Shown here piece after piece: positions 8,197 to 17,400 of a DNA stretch of 64,000 bases. The notes under the pieces were generated by a model. It ran no database searches, was not told the origin of the DNA, and saw only the letters and a list, made by a program, of their open reading frames with translations. Each line of letters starts with the position of its first letter. Within the stretch, counting starts at the first letter, position 1. Source of the DNA: Gallionellales bacterium 39-52-133. GTDB lineage: Bacteria; Pseudomonadota; Gammaproteobacteria; Burkholderiales; Gallionellaceae. The position numbers and the translations under genes are program-made. The stretch spans positions 186,001 to 250,000 of the forward strand of contig NCJL01000004.1 in assembly GCA_002278935.1 (NCBI GenBank), in the 5' to 3' direction.

Positions 8197-9159
8197 ATGT
8201 TAAGCGCTTTCACCCTGAGTAATAACCGGCTGAGCCAGATTCATCTGGCAACGGGAAGTGAGCAACGTCCGGAGCACCCCATCTGGATCGATGTTGTAGC
8301 GGCCACAGCGGAAGAGCGCCAGTGGGTGGAACATAACTATAACCTGACCCTGCCCAAGCCTGAGCATCTGCGCGACATTGAGGCGAGTGCGCGCTTTTAC
8401 GAGGAAGAAAATGGCGAGATCCATCTTCGTTCCGACTTTCTGCTCGGCAAGCAGAGCGACTCACGCAGTATCACCGTTGCTTTTGTTTTGACCGGTGAAA
8501 TCCTGATCAGTATTCATGAAGAAGACCTGCCGGTGTTTCACAGCTTTCGCACACGCACCCATCTGCAGCCGGGTGAAATCGAAAGCAGCAAGGATATTTT
8601 GATCGACCTCTATGCCATGGACGTTGAGTTTTCCGCCGACGCGGTGGAAGAAGTCTATGCCGATCTGGGGCAGGTCAGCCAGACCGTGTTGCAGAACAAG
8701 CTGAGCGACAAGGAGGCTGCGGCAGTATTGGCCAGCATTGCCCATGCCGAGCATCTTAACGGCCGCATCCGCCGCAATGTGATGGACACGCGGCGCGCCA
8801 TGTCCTTCCTGATGCGCAGCAAATTGCTCAATCCGGAACAGCATGAAGACGCGCGCCAGATCATGCAGGATATTGACTCGCTCGACGGCCACACCTCCTT
8901 CCTGTTCGACAAGATCAACTTCCTGATGAGCGCCACCGTCGGTTTCATCAATATCAACCAGAACAAAATCGTGCGCCTGTTCTCGGTGGCCTCGGTGGCA
9001 TTGCTGCCGCCGATGCTGATCGCCTCCATCTACGGCATGAATTTCCGCCATATGCCGGAGCTGCACTGGGAAACAGGCTATATGTTTGCGCTCGGATTAA
9101 TGGGGCTGTCGATGGTATTGCCCTTCGTGCTGTTTCACCGCAAGGGCTGGCTGAAATAA
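8197..9159 (+). CDS. corA: Magnesium/cobalt transporter, CorA family
   Basis: 320 residues with a strong ribosome site (GGAGG, 7 nt before ATG). A large cytoplasmic alpha/beta and helical funnel is followed by two C-terminal membrane helices (about 258-278 and 292-312) joined by the universal pore signature GMN ('IYGMNFRHMPEL'). The short basic tail 'FHRKGWLK' is typical. CorA forms a pentameric inner-membrane channel for Mg2+ (also Co2+, Ni2+). It stands alone and converges with tcdA. Confidence 0.95.
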   Translation: MLSAFTLSNNRLSQIHLATGSEQRPEHPIWIDVVAATAEERQWVEHNYNLTLPKPEHLRDIEASARFYEEENGEIHLRSDFLLGKQSDSRSITVAFVLTGEILISIHEEDLPVFHSFRTRTHLQPGEIESSKDILIDLYAMDVEFSADAVEEVYADLGQVSQTVLQNKLSDKEAAAVLASIAHAEHLNGRIRRNVMDTRRAMSFLMRSKLLNPEQHEDARQIMQDIDSLDGHTSFLFDKINFLMSATVGFININQNKIVRLFSVASVALLPPMLIASIYGMNFRHMPELHWETGYMFALGLMGLSMVLPFVLFHRKGWLK

Positions 9160-9193
9160 TTCAACTGCTTGTGCAGAAAGATCTCTGCAGGGT

Positions 9194-9940
9194 TTATTGC
9201 GCAGTTGTGCTGCCTTGTTCCAGCATGCGCTTAAGCACCGCGCCTGCCAGCATCAAGCCAAACAGTGCCGGCATGTAGCTGATGGTGCCGTTCACCGCGC
9301 GCGCCCGTCCCGGGCCTTCCACCGGCTGCGGCGGCAGCGGCGCGCTGCCGGCTTCGTCCGAGTACACGGTCAGCAGGGGTTTGTAAATATTCTCACGGCG
9401 CAGACGCAAACGTATATTTCTTGCCAGCGGACACACTTCCGTCTTGCTGATGTCGGCGACCCTGATGCGCGACGGGTCCAGCTTGTTGCCCGCGCCCATG
9501 CTTGAAGCCACATTCAGCCCGCGCTTCAGACTCTCCGCCAGCAGCGCCACTTTGCATGACAGCGAGTCGATGCAGTCGATTACATAATCGCTGTCCGCAG
9601 GCACCAGCTGGTTGACGTTGTCGATGGTGAGAAAGGTTTTCAGTATGGTGACTTTGCAATCGGGATTGATGTCGGCGACACGCGCGCGCATCAGCTCGGC
9701 CTTGGACTGGCCGACGGTTGAGTGCAGCGCCGGCAACTGGCGGTTGATATTGCTGATGGCAACCACATCATGGTCGAGCAGCGTGAGGCGGCCTATGCCC
9801 GCCCGCGCCAGGGCTTCCACGCAATACGATCCCACACCGCCGAGACCGGCGACAAAGACATGTCTGGACGCAAGATGTTGCAGGCCTGCATCGCCCAGCA
9901 GGATGTGGGTGCGGGAAAATTGCGGGGGGATATTCTGCAT
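9194..9940 (-). CDS. tcdA: tRNA threonylcarbamoyladenosine dehydratase (TcdA/YgdL)
   Basis: 248 residues. An E1/ThiF-like Rossmann fold: nucleotide motif 'VFVAGLGGVGSYCVEALAR' near residues 28-46, followed by 'LTLLDHDVVAISNINRQ' and 'DYVIDCIDSLSCK'. The last ~25 residues are hydrophobic ('PALFGLMLAGAVLKRM'), a usual membrane-associating tail in this family. The enzyme uses ATP to cyclise t6A37 in tRNAs to ct6A. It is monocistronic here, convergent with corA. Confidence 0.93.
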   Translation of the reverse strand: MQNIPPQFSRTHILLGDAGLQHLASRHVFVAGLGGVGSYCVEALARAGIGRLTLLDHDVVAISNINRQLPALHSTVGQSKAELMRARVADINPDCKVTILKTFLTIDNVNQLVPADSDYVIDCIDSLSCKVALLAESLKRGLNVASSMGAGNKLDPSRIRVADISKTEVCPLARNIRLRLRRENIYKPLLTVYSDEAGSAPLPPQPVEGPGRARAVNGTISYMPALFGLMLAGAVLKRMLEQGSTTAQ

Positions 9941-10045
9941 GAGTGGAATGCTGACGATGTGCCAATTTTCTGGATGCGGGTATTATACTATTCAGGCAGC
10001 CTGGTTGAGTGTGGAGAAAATATCCGGAAATGTGCAGGGGTAGAG

Positions 10046-10489
10046 ATGTCGATAAAAAGTGAAATAACGGCTGCGTTGCAGGCCCATACTGCCTGGCGCG
10101 AACGCTTCAAGGATATCCTGAACGGACGTGCGCCGTTTGATTTGAATTCGATAGGTGCACCCGAACACTGTACTCTGGGAATATGGCTCGCCAATGAGGG
10201 GCAGCGGATGATACCTGCCGGGCTGTACGATGAAATATGTACATTGCACCGGGATTTTCACCGCATTGCTGCTGAAGTCATCCAGAAGATTAAAGACAAG
10301 CGCTACGCGGAAGCGAATGAAGATATTTCACTGGAGGGACCGCTTAATCTGACCAGTTTGAAATTGAGAAGTTTGCTGGTGAAAGCGTCGTTCAATAAGC
10401 CGGCTGCGTCTGGTGTTGCGCCAGAAACTGTTGAGCAAGCTACCGGCGCGCAGGAAATGTCTGACCGGCTTCCTCCCTCCGCGGAATAA
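10046..10489 (+). CDS. Stand-alone CZB (chemoreceptor zinc-binding) domain protein
   Basis: 147 residues from ATG 10046 (ribosome site AGGGG). The CZB signature is clear: H14, then 'HCTLGIWL' with C42, then H68 and H72 in 'LHRDFHRIA', giving the 3His/1Cys zinc site. In chemoreceptors and diguanylate cyclases this domain senses zinc or hypochlorous acid through the Cys. Here it is not fused to any output domain; the C-terminal ~45 residues are low-complexity. It may act in trans on a receptor elsewhere. The frame is open farther upstream, overlapping tcdA, but that part lacks coding character. Confidence 0.78.
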   Translation: MSIKSEITAALQAHTAWRERFKDILNGRAPFDLNSIGAPEHCTLGIWLANEGQRMIPAGLYDEICTLHRDFHRIAAEVIQKIKDKRYAEANEDISLEGPLNLTSLKLRSLLVKASFNKPAASGVAPETVEQATGAQEMSDRLPPSAE

Positions 10490-10510
10490 GCGCAGCATTC
10501 AGCAGGAGAA

Positions 10511-10831
10511 TTATTTCCCTGCAGGATTAATCCAGACTTGTCCGTTCTCCACTTTTACCGGATAAGTCCTGATCGCTTCGTCCGCCGGCTCGCATGCCGG
10601 CTGGCCGCTGGCAAGATCGAAATAGCTGCCGTGCAGCGAGCACTTGATTTTGCCGTCCTTGATGCAGCCGAGATACAGTGAATAATCCTCATGGCTGCAC
10701 ATTTCATCCACGCAATACAAGGTGCCGGCCGAGTTGCACAGCAGCAGGCGTTTGCCTTGCGCCACAACACGCTTCATCTGCGCCGGTTTCAGTTCGTCTG
10801 CCGCGGCGACCGCAATATAACCTTCCATCAT
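10511..10831 (-). CDS. Rieske-type [2Fe-2S] ferredoxin
   Basis: 106 residues. Cluster ligands C45-x-H47 and C64-x-x-H67 in 'CSHEDYSLYLG' and 'CSLHGSYFD', spaced as in soluble Rieske ferredoxins of dioxygenases and NirD-like proteins. No signal peptide, so cytoplasmic. Its start overlaps by 4 bp the end of the upstream TrpD2-like gene (10828-10831), so they are one operon. No oxygenase or reductase gene lies next to it, so the electron acceptor is unknown. Confidence 0.88.
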   Translation of the reverse strand: MMEGYIAVAAADELKPAQMKRVVAQGKRLLLCNSAGTLYCVDEMCSHEDYSLYLGCIKDGKIKCSLHGSYFDLASGQPACEPADEAIRTYPVKVENGQVWINPAGK

Positions 10832-11940
10832 TTCACCCTGGCGGCAGCGCGGCCGGCGTCGAGCACCGCGCGGATTTTTGCGGCGGCCTCGGCGAGGCTG
10901 GCCGCCTGGCCGACATGGTGCAGCACGATGGCACCGCTCAGCACCAGCGAGTCATAGAACGCGCCCTTGCTTCCCCGCAGTGCGGCGATGCCGGCTTCGG
11001 CCGCGGCGCGTGCGGTGGCGGGAATGTCGATGGCAGCAACGATTTCATCCTCGCCTTCGGCAGTGGCAACCGAGCCGGGCAGCGGTACCGCGCGCACTTC
11101 CTGCTGTATGCCCAGCGAGAGCGGGTCGACTGCCACTTCTGTTTCCGGCCCCTTGTCGTGATAGGCAAAATAGCGTCCGGCCTGGCGCAACGACGGCACC
11201 ACGCCGCCCTCCACGCCGCGAATAATGCAGGCGCTGTCAAAACCCGCAACGCGCGCGAGCTCGGCATAGATGGGCGGGTAGGGCTTGTGCACAAAGCCGG
11301 TGATGAAGTGCGTTTTGCTGCGCCCGGCGATGGGCCTGGAGAGAACCTCAACGGTGGTGAGCACCTGGCGCTTGATGATTTGCGCGCGCAGCCCGACCAG
11401 ATTGTGCAGGCCGGGATTGGACTGCGCCTGGTCGATATAGGTCCAGCCCAGCGAGGGATCGGCAAGACGAGCCGCAGCCTGTTGCGGGGACAGGTCCACC
11501 GGCACCCCTGCCGCCTGCAGAATATGGCGGGCAGTCACGCCGTATTTCGGCCCCACGCGATCCAGGCCGTGGCTCACCACATGCACGCCCAGCTCCGCCA
11601 GCAGCGGGCCGAGGAAGGGCGCGGTGGGCAGGCTGCGGTTATAGCCATCGTAAGGGTCGCCGATGTCCACCACTTCATCGACGGCCGCGGTGACGCGCCG
11701 GGTGGTTTCCAGTACCGCATCCAGCACGCCGGTATTTTCCTCCATTGATTCGCGCTTCATGCGCAGCGCGATAAAGAAAATGCCGACCTGTACCGGGTCG
11801 ATGCGGTTTTCAATAATCGCCTTGGTGCCGAGGTGTGCTTCTTCGCGGCTGATGTCCTTGGAAAGATCGGGACCGGTGGCAATGCGCTGGATGATGGAGC
11901 GCATCAGTAATTTGGGATCGGTGGGGAGCGGTGCGTTCAT
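10828..11940 (-). CDS. Anthranilate phosphoribosyltransferase-like protein (TrpD2/YbiB family)
   Basis: 370 residues from the Met-Asn-Ala-Pro start at 11940; the frame continues upstream without coding character. The N-terminal helices ('SKDISREEAHLG...IDPVQVGIFFIALRMK') and the 'DIGDPYDGYNRSLPTAPFLGPLL' region resemble the TrpD fold, but the PRPP loop (GTGGD in TrpD) is altered to 'DIGDPYDGY'. This is the mark of TrpD2/YbiB proteins, which bind nucleic acid in E. coli and lack proven transferase activity. It overlaps the Rieske gene by 4 bp, an unusual pairing. Confidence 0.82.
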   Translation of the reverse strand: MNAPLPTDPKLLMRSIIQRIATGPDLSKDISREEAHLGTKAIIENRIDPVQVGIFFIALRMKRESMEENTGVLDAVLETTRRVTAAVDEVVDIGDPYDGYNRSLPTAPFLGPLLAELGVHVVSHGLDRVGPKYGVTARHILQAAGVPVDLSPQQAAARLADPSLGWTYIDQAQSNPGLHNLVGLRAQIIKRQVLTTVEVLSRPIAGRSKTHFITGFVHKPYPPIYAELARVAGFDSACIIRGVEGGVVPSLRQAGRYFAYHDKGPETEVAVDPLSLGIQQEVRAVPLPGSVATAEGEDEIVAAIDIPATARAAAEAGIAALRGSKGAFYDSLVLSGAIVLHHVGQAASLAEAAAKIRAVLDAGRAAARVK

Positions 11941-12120
11941 GGGTATAGGGCTTGTGGCTGATTTTGAAAGGGGGAATTGTACCAAGTGTGGGCGGGTTTT
12001 TAGTACATCAACTGCACATTGAACGTGGTTTAATTTTAAGGAGCAAGCGGGAGCCCACGAGGAATATTCTTTGAATTCAGGTGTCCGATTCAGTCGATAC
12101 CGTTTGGCCAACTTGCTTTA

Positions 12121-12359
12121 ATCCTAAAAATCGCAGTTGACCTCTCTATGGAGGCCGCAGCAACATGAAAACAAGTGAAATTCATATTAATTTCACGCTC
12201 ACCATTTTGGTGAAGTCGCTACAGGACAATTGGTACATTTATTTGCCTGCCCCTCTGCGTTGCTCCTCATTGAATAGAGTGACTATTCTGCTTCGTCGCG
12301 CCTTGATGACCAGGCAAATAAACGCACCACTTCCCCTGTTCAACTACGGTTTTTAGGAT
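12121..12359. repeat. MITE-like element with nested inverted repeats
   Basis: Outer arms 12121-12139 and 12341-12359 match as inverted repeats at 17 of 19 positions. Inside are second arms 12232-12249 and 12311-12328 (16 of 18), and perfect small hairpins at 12175-12196 (GTGAAATT stem), 12199-12213 (TCACCA stem) and within 12270-12290 (GAATAG/CTATTC). No convincing protein is encoded. The right arm contains the stop codon of tatD. It fills most of the 412-bp gap between the TrpD2-like gene and tatD; nothing was recognised at 11941-12120. It could be a non-autonomous mobile element or a structured RNA. Confidence 0.6.
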
Positions 12360-13123
12360 AATCGTGGCAACACTGCCCTCGCATTGGCCGAGGTAATGCG
12401 CGCAATTTCATCCAGCGGCATACCGCGCAAATCTGCCAGTGTCCCGGCGATGCGCGGCAAATTGGCCGGACGATTGGGTTCGCCGCGTTGTATAAATTCC
12501 GGCGGGATATCGGGCGCATCGGTTTCCAGCACAATGCTTTCAAGCGGCAGCGTGGCGGCCAGTTCGCGCAGCCTGGTGGCGCGGGGGTAAGTCATCGCGC
12601 CGCCAAAGCCAAGCTTGAAACCTAGCCTGATGAATTCCGCCGCCTGCTGCGGGCTGCCGTTAAAGGCATGCGCGATGCCGCCGCATACCGGCGTGCGGCG
12701 CAGGTGCTTGAGGATGGTGTCCTGCGCCTTGCGGATGTGCAGCAGTACTGGCAGATTGAATTTTTGCGCCAGCTTGAGCTGCGCGGAAAAGTAATACTCC
12801 TGCCGCTCCCGGTCATAGCCCTCCACAAAGAAATCCAGCCCTATTTCACCTATTGCAATCACTTGATTATATTGAATATTTTTTTCAAGATCGGCGAGGT
12901 CGTCAGGAGTGGCGCTTGCCGTATACATGGGGTGTATGCCCAGAGCCGGGGCGCAGGCGTCATGCTGCGTGCACAGCGCCAGCACCGCGGCGAAATTCGC
13001 ACGTTCGACAGCGGGAATCACCAGCGTGCCGACACCGGCAGCCAGTGCTTCCTGTACCAGCGCTTTTTGTGTATCACCAAATTCGGCGGCATCGAGATGG
13101 CAGTGGGTGTCGATAAATTGCAT
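12353..13123 (-). CDS. TatD-family metal-dependent hydrolase
   Basis: 256 residues. TIM-barrel hydrolase with the metal motif 'DTHCHLD' at residues 5-11, the Glu ligand in 'AIGEIGLDFF', His in 'VLLHIRKA' and 'GIAHAFNGS', and Asp in 'LETDAPD'. The family includes YcfH/YjjV/TatD nucleases acting in 3'-5' DNA/RNA processing and D-aminoacyl-tRNA deacylation. The stop codon lies inside the right arm of the inverted-repeat element at 12121-12359. Part of the coding sequence (12862-12885) matches the dispersed AT-rich motif. Confidence 0.92.
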   Translation of the reverse strand: MQFIDTHCHLDAAEFGDTQKALVQEALAAGVGTLVIPAVERANFAAVLALCTQHDACAPALGIHPMYTASATPDDLADLEKNIQYNQVIAIGEIGLDFFVEGYDRERQEYYFSAQLKLAQKFNLPVLLHIRKAQDTILKHLRRTPVCGGIAHAFNGSPQQAAEFIRLGFKLGFGGAMTYPRATRLRELAATLPLESIVLETDAPDIPPEFIQRGEPNRPANLPRIAGTLADLRGMPLDEIARITSANARAVLPRLS

Positions 13124-13184
13124 GGATTTTTTCTGTGCTCTCTGTGACTAAAATAATTTTAAATATTCCAATTTTTTGGGAGGA

Positions 13185-14183
13185 TTACATTTCCAGCACA
13201 ATCTTGCCGCTAATGCCGCCCTGTTCAATCAGGCGATGTGCTTCGGCAGCTTCGGCAAGGGGCAGCGTTTTGCTGAGCAATATTTTCAGTTTGCCCGCTT
13301 CTGCCAGTTGCGCGCCCTGTTCCAGTATGCGGCGCTGGCGCACGCGTTCGTCGTGCAGTTGCATCAGTTGCGGCGCAAGCATCAGTTCATAACACAGCGA
13401 CAGGTTGCGCAGCCGTGCAATCTGGCTATCGGCAAGCGACAGCGGGGTGGAAAGCAGGCTCACCAGTTTGCCGCCGTAGCGCACGGCCTGCAGCGAGCGC
13501 AAGAAGGTATCGCCTCCCACCGTGTCGAACACCACCGATGCACCTTTCCCCTCCGTCCAGGCCAGTGTTTCCTGCACAAAATCATGCTGGCGATACAGAA
13601 TTATTTTTTCGGCGCCGAGGTTTCTGGCGATGGCGGACTTGTGTTCGTCGCTCACGGTGACGGCAACGCGTGCGCCCATGTGACAGGCAAGCTGGATCGC
13701 AATGTGCCCGACGCCGCCGGCACCTGCGTGGATCAGGATGGTTTGTCCGTGCTTGAGATTCGCGCGTTCCGCCAGCGCTTCCCATGCGGTGAGCAGTACC
13801 AGCGGCAGTGCGGCGCTTTCGGCCATGCTGAACGTGGCCGGTTTTGCGGCACAATAGTCTTCATGCACGGTGGTGTATTCCGCATAGCAGCCGGGCTCGT
13901 CGCCGATGCCGCCATTGCAGAAGTACACCGCATCGCCCACCTTGAAGCGGCTGACTTCAGCGCCTGTCGCTTCGACAGTTCCCGCACCGTCGCAGCCCAG
14001 TATGGCGGGAAGACGCTCGGGATAATAAACCGGTTTGCTGCGCAGCTTGGTGTCCAGCGGATTGATGCCGGCGGCTGCCAGTTTGACGCGTATATGCCTG
14101 GCGGAAGGGAGCGGCGGCAGCGGCAGGTCGCGAACTTGCAGCACGTCAACAGCGCCGGCAGCGGTCATCAGGATTGCACGCAT
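13185..14183 (-). CDS. Zinc-independent MDR-family oxidoreductase (quinone oxidoreductase-like)
   Basis: 332 residues from ATG 14183 ('MRAILMT'); a start at 14219 is possible. Medium-chain dehydrogenase/reductase: N-terminal GroES-like domain, then a Rossmann domain with 'ILIHAGAGGVGHIAIQLACHMGARV', the NADPH-binding signature of quinone oxidoreductases and enoyl reductases. The structural-zinc Cys cluster of alcohol dehydrogenases is absent. The final 'AHRLIEQGGISGKIVLEM' is typical. Probable NADPH-dependent reduction of quinones or reactive enals; the true substrate is unknown. Confidence 0.88.
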   Translation of the reverse strand: MRAILMTAAGAVDVLQVRDLPLPPLPSARHIRVKLAAAGINPLDTKLRSKPVYYPERLPAILGCDGAGTVEATGAEVSRFKVGDAVYFCNGGIGDEPGCYAEYTTVHEDYCAAKPATFSMAESAALPLVLLTAWEALAERANLKHGQTILIHAGAGGVGHIAIQLACHMGARVAVTVSDEHKSAIARNLGAEKIILYRQHDFVQETLAWTEGKGASVVFDTVGGDTFLRSLQAVRYGGKLVSLLSTPLSLADSQIARLRNLSLCYELMLAPQLMQLHDERVRQRRILEQGAQLAEAGKLKILLSKTLPLAEAAEAHRLIEQGGISGKIVLEM

Positions 14184-14314
14184 GATTAATTTCCGTTGTG
14201 TAAATTTTGAGCGTGTCATGTTAAGCCCGTCGTGCCAGTCTGGCGAGTACTGGGTGAAAGATTTTATAGACCCTTATAAAGTGATGGTCATTAGGGTAGT
14301 GGATGAGGTATTCT

Positions 14315-14343
14315 TTGCAATGTTGCTGTTTACAAAATAAAAA
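14315..14343 (+). promoter_or_regulatory. Candidate sigma-70 promoter for the signalling locus
   Basis: TTGCAA at 14315-14320 and TAAAAA at 14338-14343 with a 17-nt spacer, about 58 bp before the ATG at 14401. Both hexamers match consensus at 4 of 6 positions, so support is modest. The gap 14184-14400 shows no gene. Confidence 0.3.
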
Positions 14344-14400
14344 TAAGCGAATGGGCGATACGCTTACATTTGCATAAATTCAGTTGGCCAAGAGAGCAGC

Positions 14401-17400
14401 ATGGCAAAAGGGGAGCGCATGGCAAAGGGTATTCCAAAAGCACAAATCCGCAAGGAATCCGGGAAGGCTGAAACAGCGCCGCGCCACGCGCAGGCAGCCG
14501 AGCCCGCGCGTATTATTATTTTAAGCGAGCGAGCCGGGCAGCGTCATGAGCTGGCGGTGATACTGGAAGCGGCGGGCTATCAGGCCGAAGTGTTGACACA
14601 GTTCGACGATTTCAGTTCTCTATGCAGCGGGCCGGTTTTACCCGCCGCGGTTATTCTGGACCTCAAATTGCAGCCGGGCGAAAGCGGGCTGGCTCGCACC
14701 CTTGCCGATATGCAGGCGCAATGCCAGCACAGCGTGCCGGTCATCTTCCTTTCCATTCACACCGATATTGCAGCAAGACTGGCCGCCTACCGGGCGGGAG
14801 CAACGCATTATTTGCCGAAGCCTGTCGAGCGTGCGCGTTTGCTGGAGCTGATTGCAGAGTCGCTACTGTTGAAACCCGCGGCACCTTACCGTGTCTTGCT
14901 GGTTGGAAACGAATCCGCGCAACAGGCGCAGCATGCGCAGATGCTGAGCGCAAGCGGCATGGAAGTGCAGATAATCAGCGACCCTCTGCGTGTGCCGCAG
15001 AAGCTGCTAAGTTTTGCAGCCGAGGTGCTGTTGCTCGACATGGAAATGGCACAATGCAGCGGGCCCGAGATGGCGCTGCTTTTGCGCGACGAGCCGCTCT
15101 ATGCATCCATCCCCATCATTTATCTGACAACGGAATCCGAACTGCTGCTGCAGGTAAATACGCTCAGCGTCCAGAGCGAGAATTATCTGAGCAAGCTGGT
15201 GGCGCCGGAGCCGCTGCTTGAGGTGGTTAGCGAACATGCGCGCAGTTATCGCCACATCAGGGCGCAGGCGGCCGCACTGAGCGTTACCCGCTACGAGCTT
15301 GAACGGCAGCAGCAGGCGATCGATTTTCATGCGATTGTCAGCGTGGCCGATGTCAGCGGCAAAATAGTCTTTGTCAATGAAAAATTCTGCCAGGTCAGCG
15401 GTTACAGCAGCGATGAATTGATCGGCCAGAATCACCGCGTGCTCAAGTCCGGCCAGCACCCCGCAGCATTTTATGAAGAAATGTGGCACAGCATTAGCGC
15501 CGGAAATATCTGGCATGGGGAAGTGTGCAATCGCCGCAAGGATGGCACGCTGTACTGGGTGGATAGCAGCATTGTTCCCTTTGTGGATGCGGAAGGCCTG
15601 CCTTATCAGTATATTTCCATACGCACCGATATTACGCATGTGAAGGAAAATGAGCAGCGCTTGCGCCGCAGCCAGGCTTTTGCCAACATCGGCATCTGGG
15701 ATTGGGATATCAGGAGCGGTGAACTTCTCTGGTCCGAGCGTATCGCGCCCATGTTTGGTTATCCCGAGGATAAGGTGGCGCATACCTACGAAAACTTCCT
15801 CAAGGCGATACATCCGGACGATGTGCAAATGGTGAAAATTGCGATCAGTGATTGTCTTGAGCGCGGCATAAGTTACAACATCGAACACCGCTGTGTATGG
15901 CCGGACGGTGCTGTGCACTGGCTGCTGGAGCGCGGCGATGTGGTGCGCGACGCGTATGGCGAGCCCATGCATATGCTGGGCCTGGTGCAGGATATTACCG
16001 CGCGCAAGCAGGCGGAACTGGGACTGGTGGAAAGCAATCTGCGCCTGGAGGAAGCGCAGAGTCTGGCCAAGCTGGGCAACTGGGAGGTCGATATGCTGAG
16101 CGGCGCCTTGCACTGGTCTGACGAGATTTACCGAATTTTCGGACAGGATAAAGCGCATTTTAATCCTTCGCTTGCCGCGTTCCGCCAGGCCATACACCCG
16201 GATGATATCGCACTGGTGGAAGAGAGCGAGCAGCGGGCAGCGAGCAACGGCGCGCATGACGTGGTTCATCGCATTATTCGCACGGATGGCGAGGTGCGCT
16301 ATGTGCACGAACTGGCACGTGGCGAGTTTGATGCGGATGGAAAAATGTGCCGCATGCGGGGCACGGTACAGGATGTAACCGACCTGAAGCTGGCCGAGCT
16401 GGCCATGCTGCAGGCAAAGGAGGCCGCCGAAGCCGGCAGCCGCGCCAAAAGCGAGTTTCTCGCCAGCATGAGCCACGAGTTGCGCACGCCGCTCAACGCC
16501 ATATTGGGATTCTCGCAACTCTTCATTATGGATGACGAGCTGCCGCAAAAAACCCGCGAAAATTCGCGCCAGATCGAGCATGCCGGCAAGCACCTGCTGT
16601 CACTGGTGAATGATTTGATCGACCTGTCACGTATCGAGGCAAACAAAATGGAGTTGTCCCTGGAAGCGGTCAAACTCAAAGAGGTCGTGTGCGACAGTCT
16701 GGGCATGGTGCAATCCATGGCGCACGACAAGGGCGTGAAAATCATTCTTGTGCAATGCGATGTGCTGGAGATAATTCTGCTGGCAGACTTTAACCGTCTG
16801 CGCCAGTCTTTGATCAATCTGCTCACCAATGCCATCAAATACAACAATGCCAACGGTACGGTGCGCATGCTATGCGAGGTGATTGGGGAACGCGCCCACA
16901 TTGCCGTCAGCGACACCGGCCCGGGAATACCGCTCGACAAGCAAGGCAGGATTTTTACCGCTTTCGACCGGCTGGGCGAGGAGCGCGGTGATATTGAGGG
17001 CACGGGTATCGGTCTGGTGATTACCAAACGCATTGTTGAGGCGATGAATGGCAGCATAGGTTTTGAAAGTACCCCGGGCCAGGGCAGCAGTTTCTGGCTG
17101 GAGCTTCCGCTCGCGCCGGACACGGTTTGCATTGCCCCCCGGCCCCGTGCGGCAACCAGCAGCAATGCTCCCCCTGCTGCAGCGTCGCAAACATCCAGAC
17201 CCGTTGTGCTGTATGTGGAGGATAATCCGATGAACCTGCGTTTGATGCAGCAGGTTTTTGCAGGCAGGAAGGAGTGGGAATTGCGTAGCGCCATTAATGC
17301 GGAAATTGCCATCGGCATGGCCCGCGACTTTCCGCCGCAGCTGATTTTGATGGATATCAACCTGCCCGGAATGGATGGTTTTCAGGCTTTGTTGCAGCTG

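Noticed and set aside
10678-11748. 356-codon open frame on the plus strand opposite the Rieske and TrpD2-like genes
   Set aside because: No domain or signal visible, and both minus-strand proteins are well supported.
15007-16593. 528-codon open frame on the minus strand opposite the hybrid kinase
   Set aside because: It is the complement of PAS and HisKA coding sequence; the plus-strand frame has full kinase motifs.
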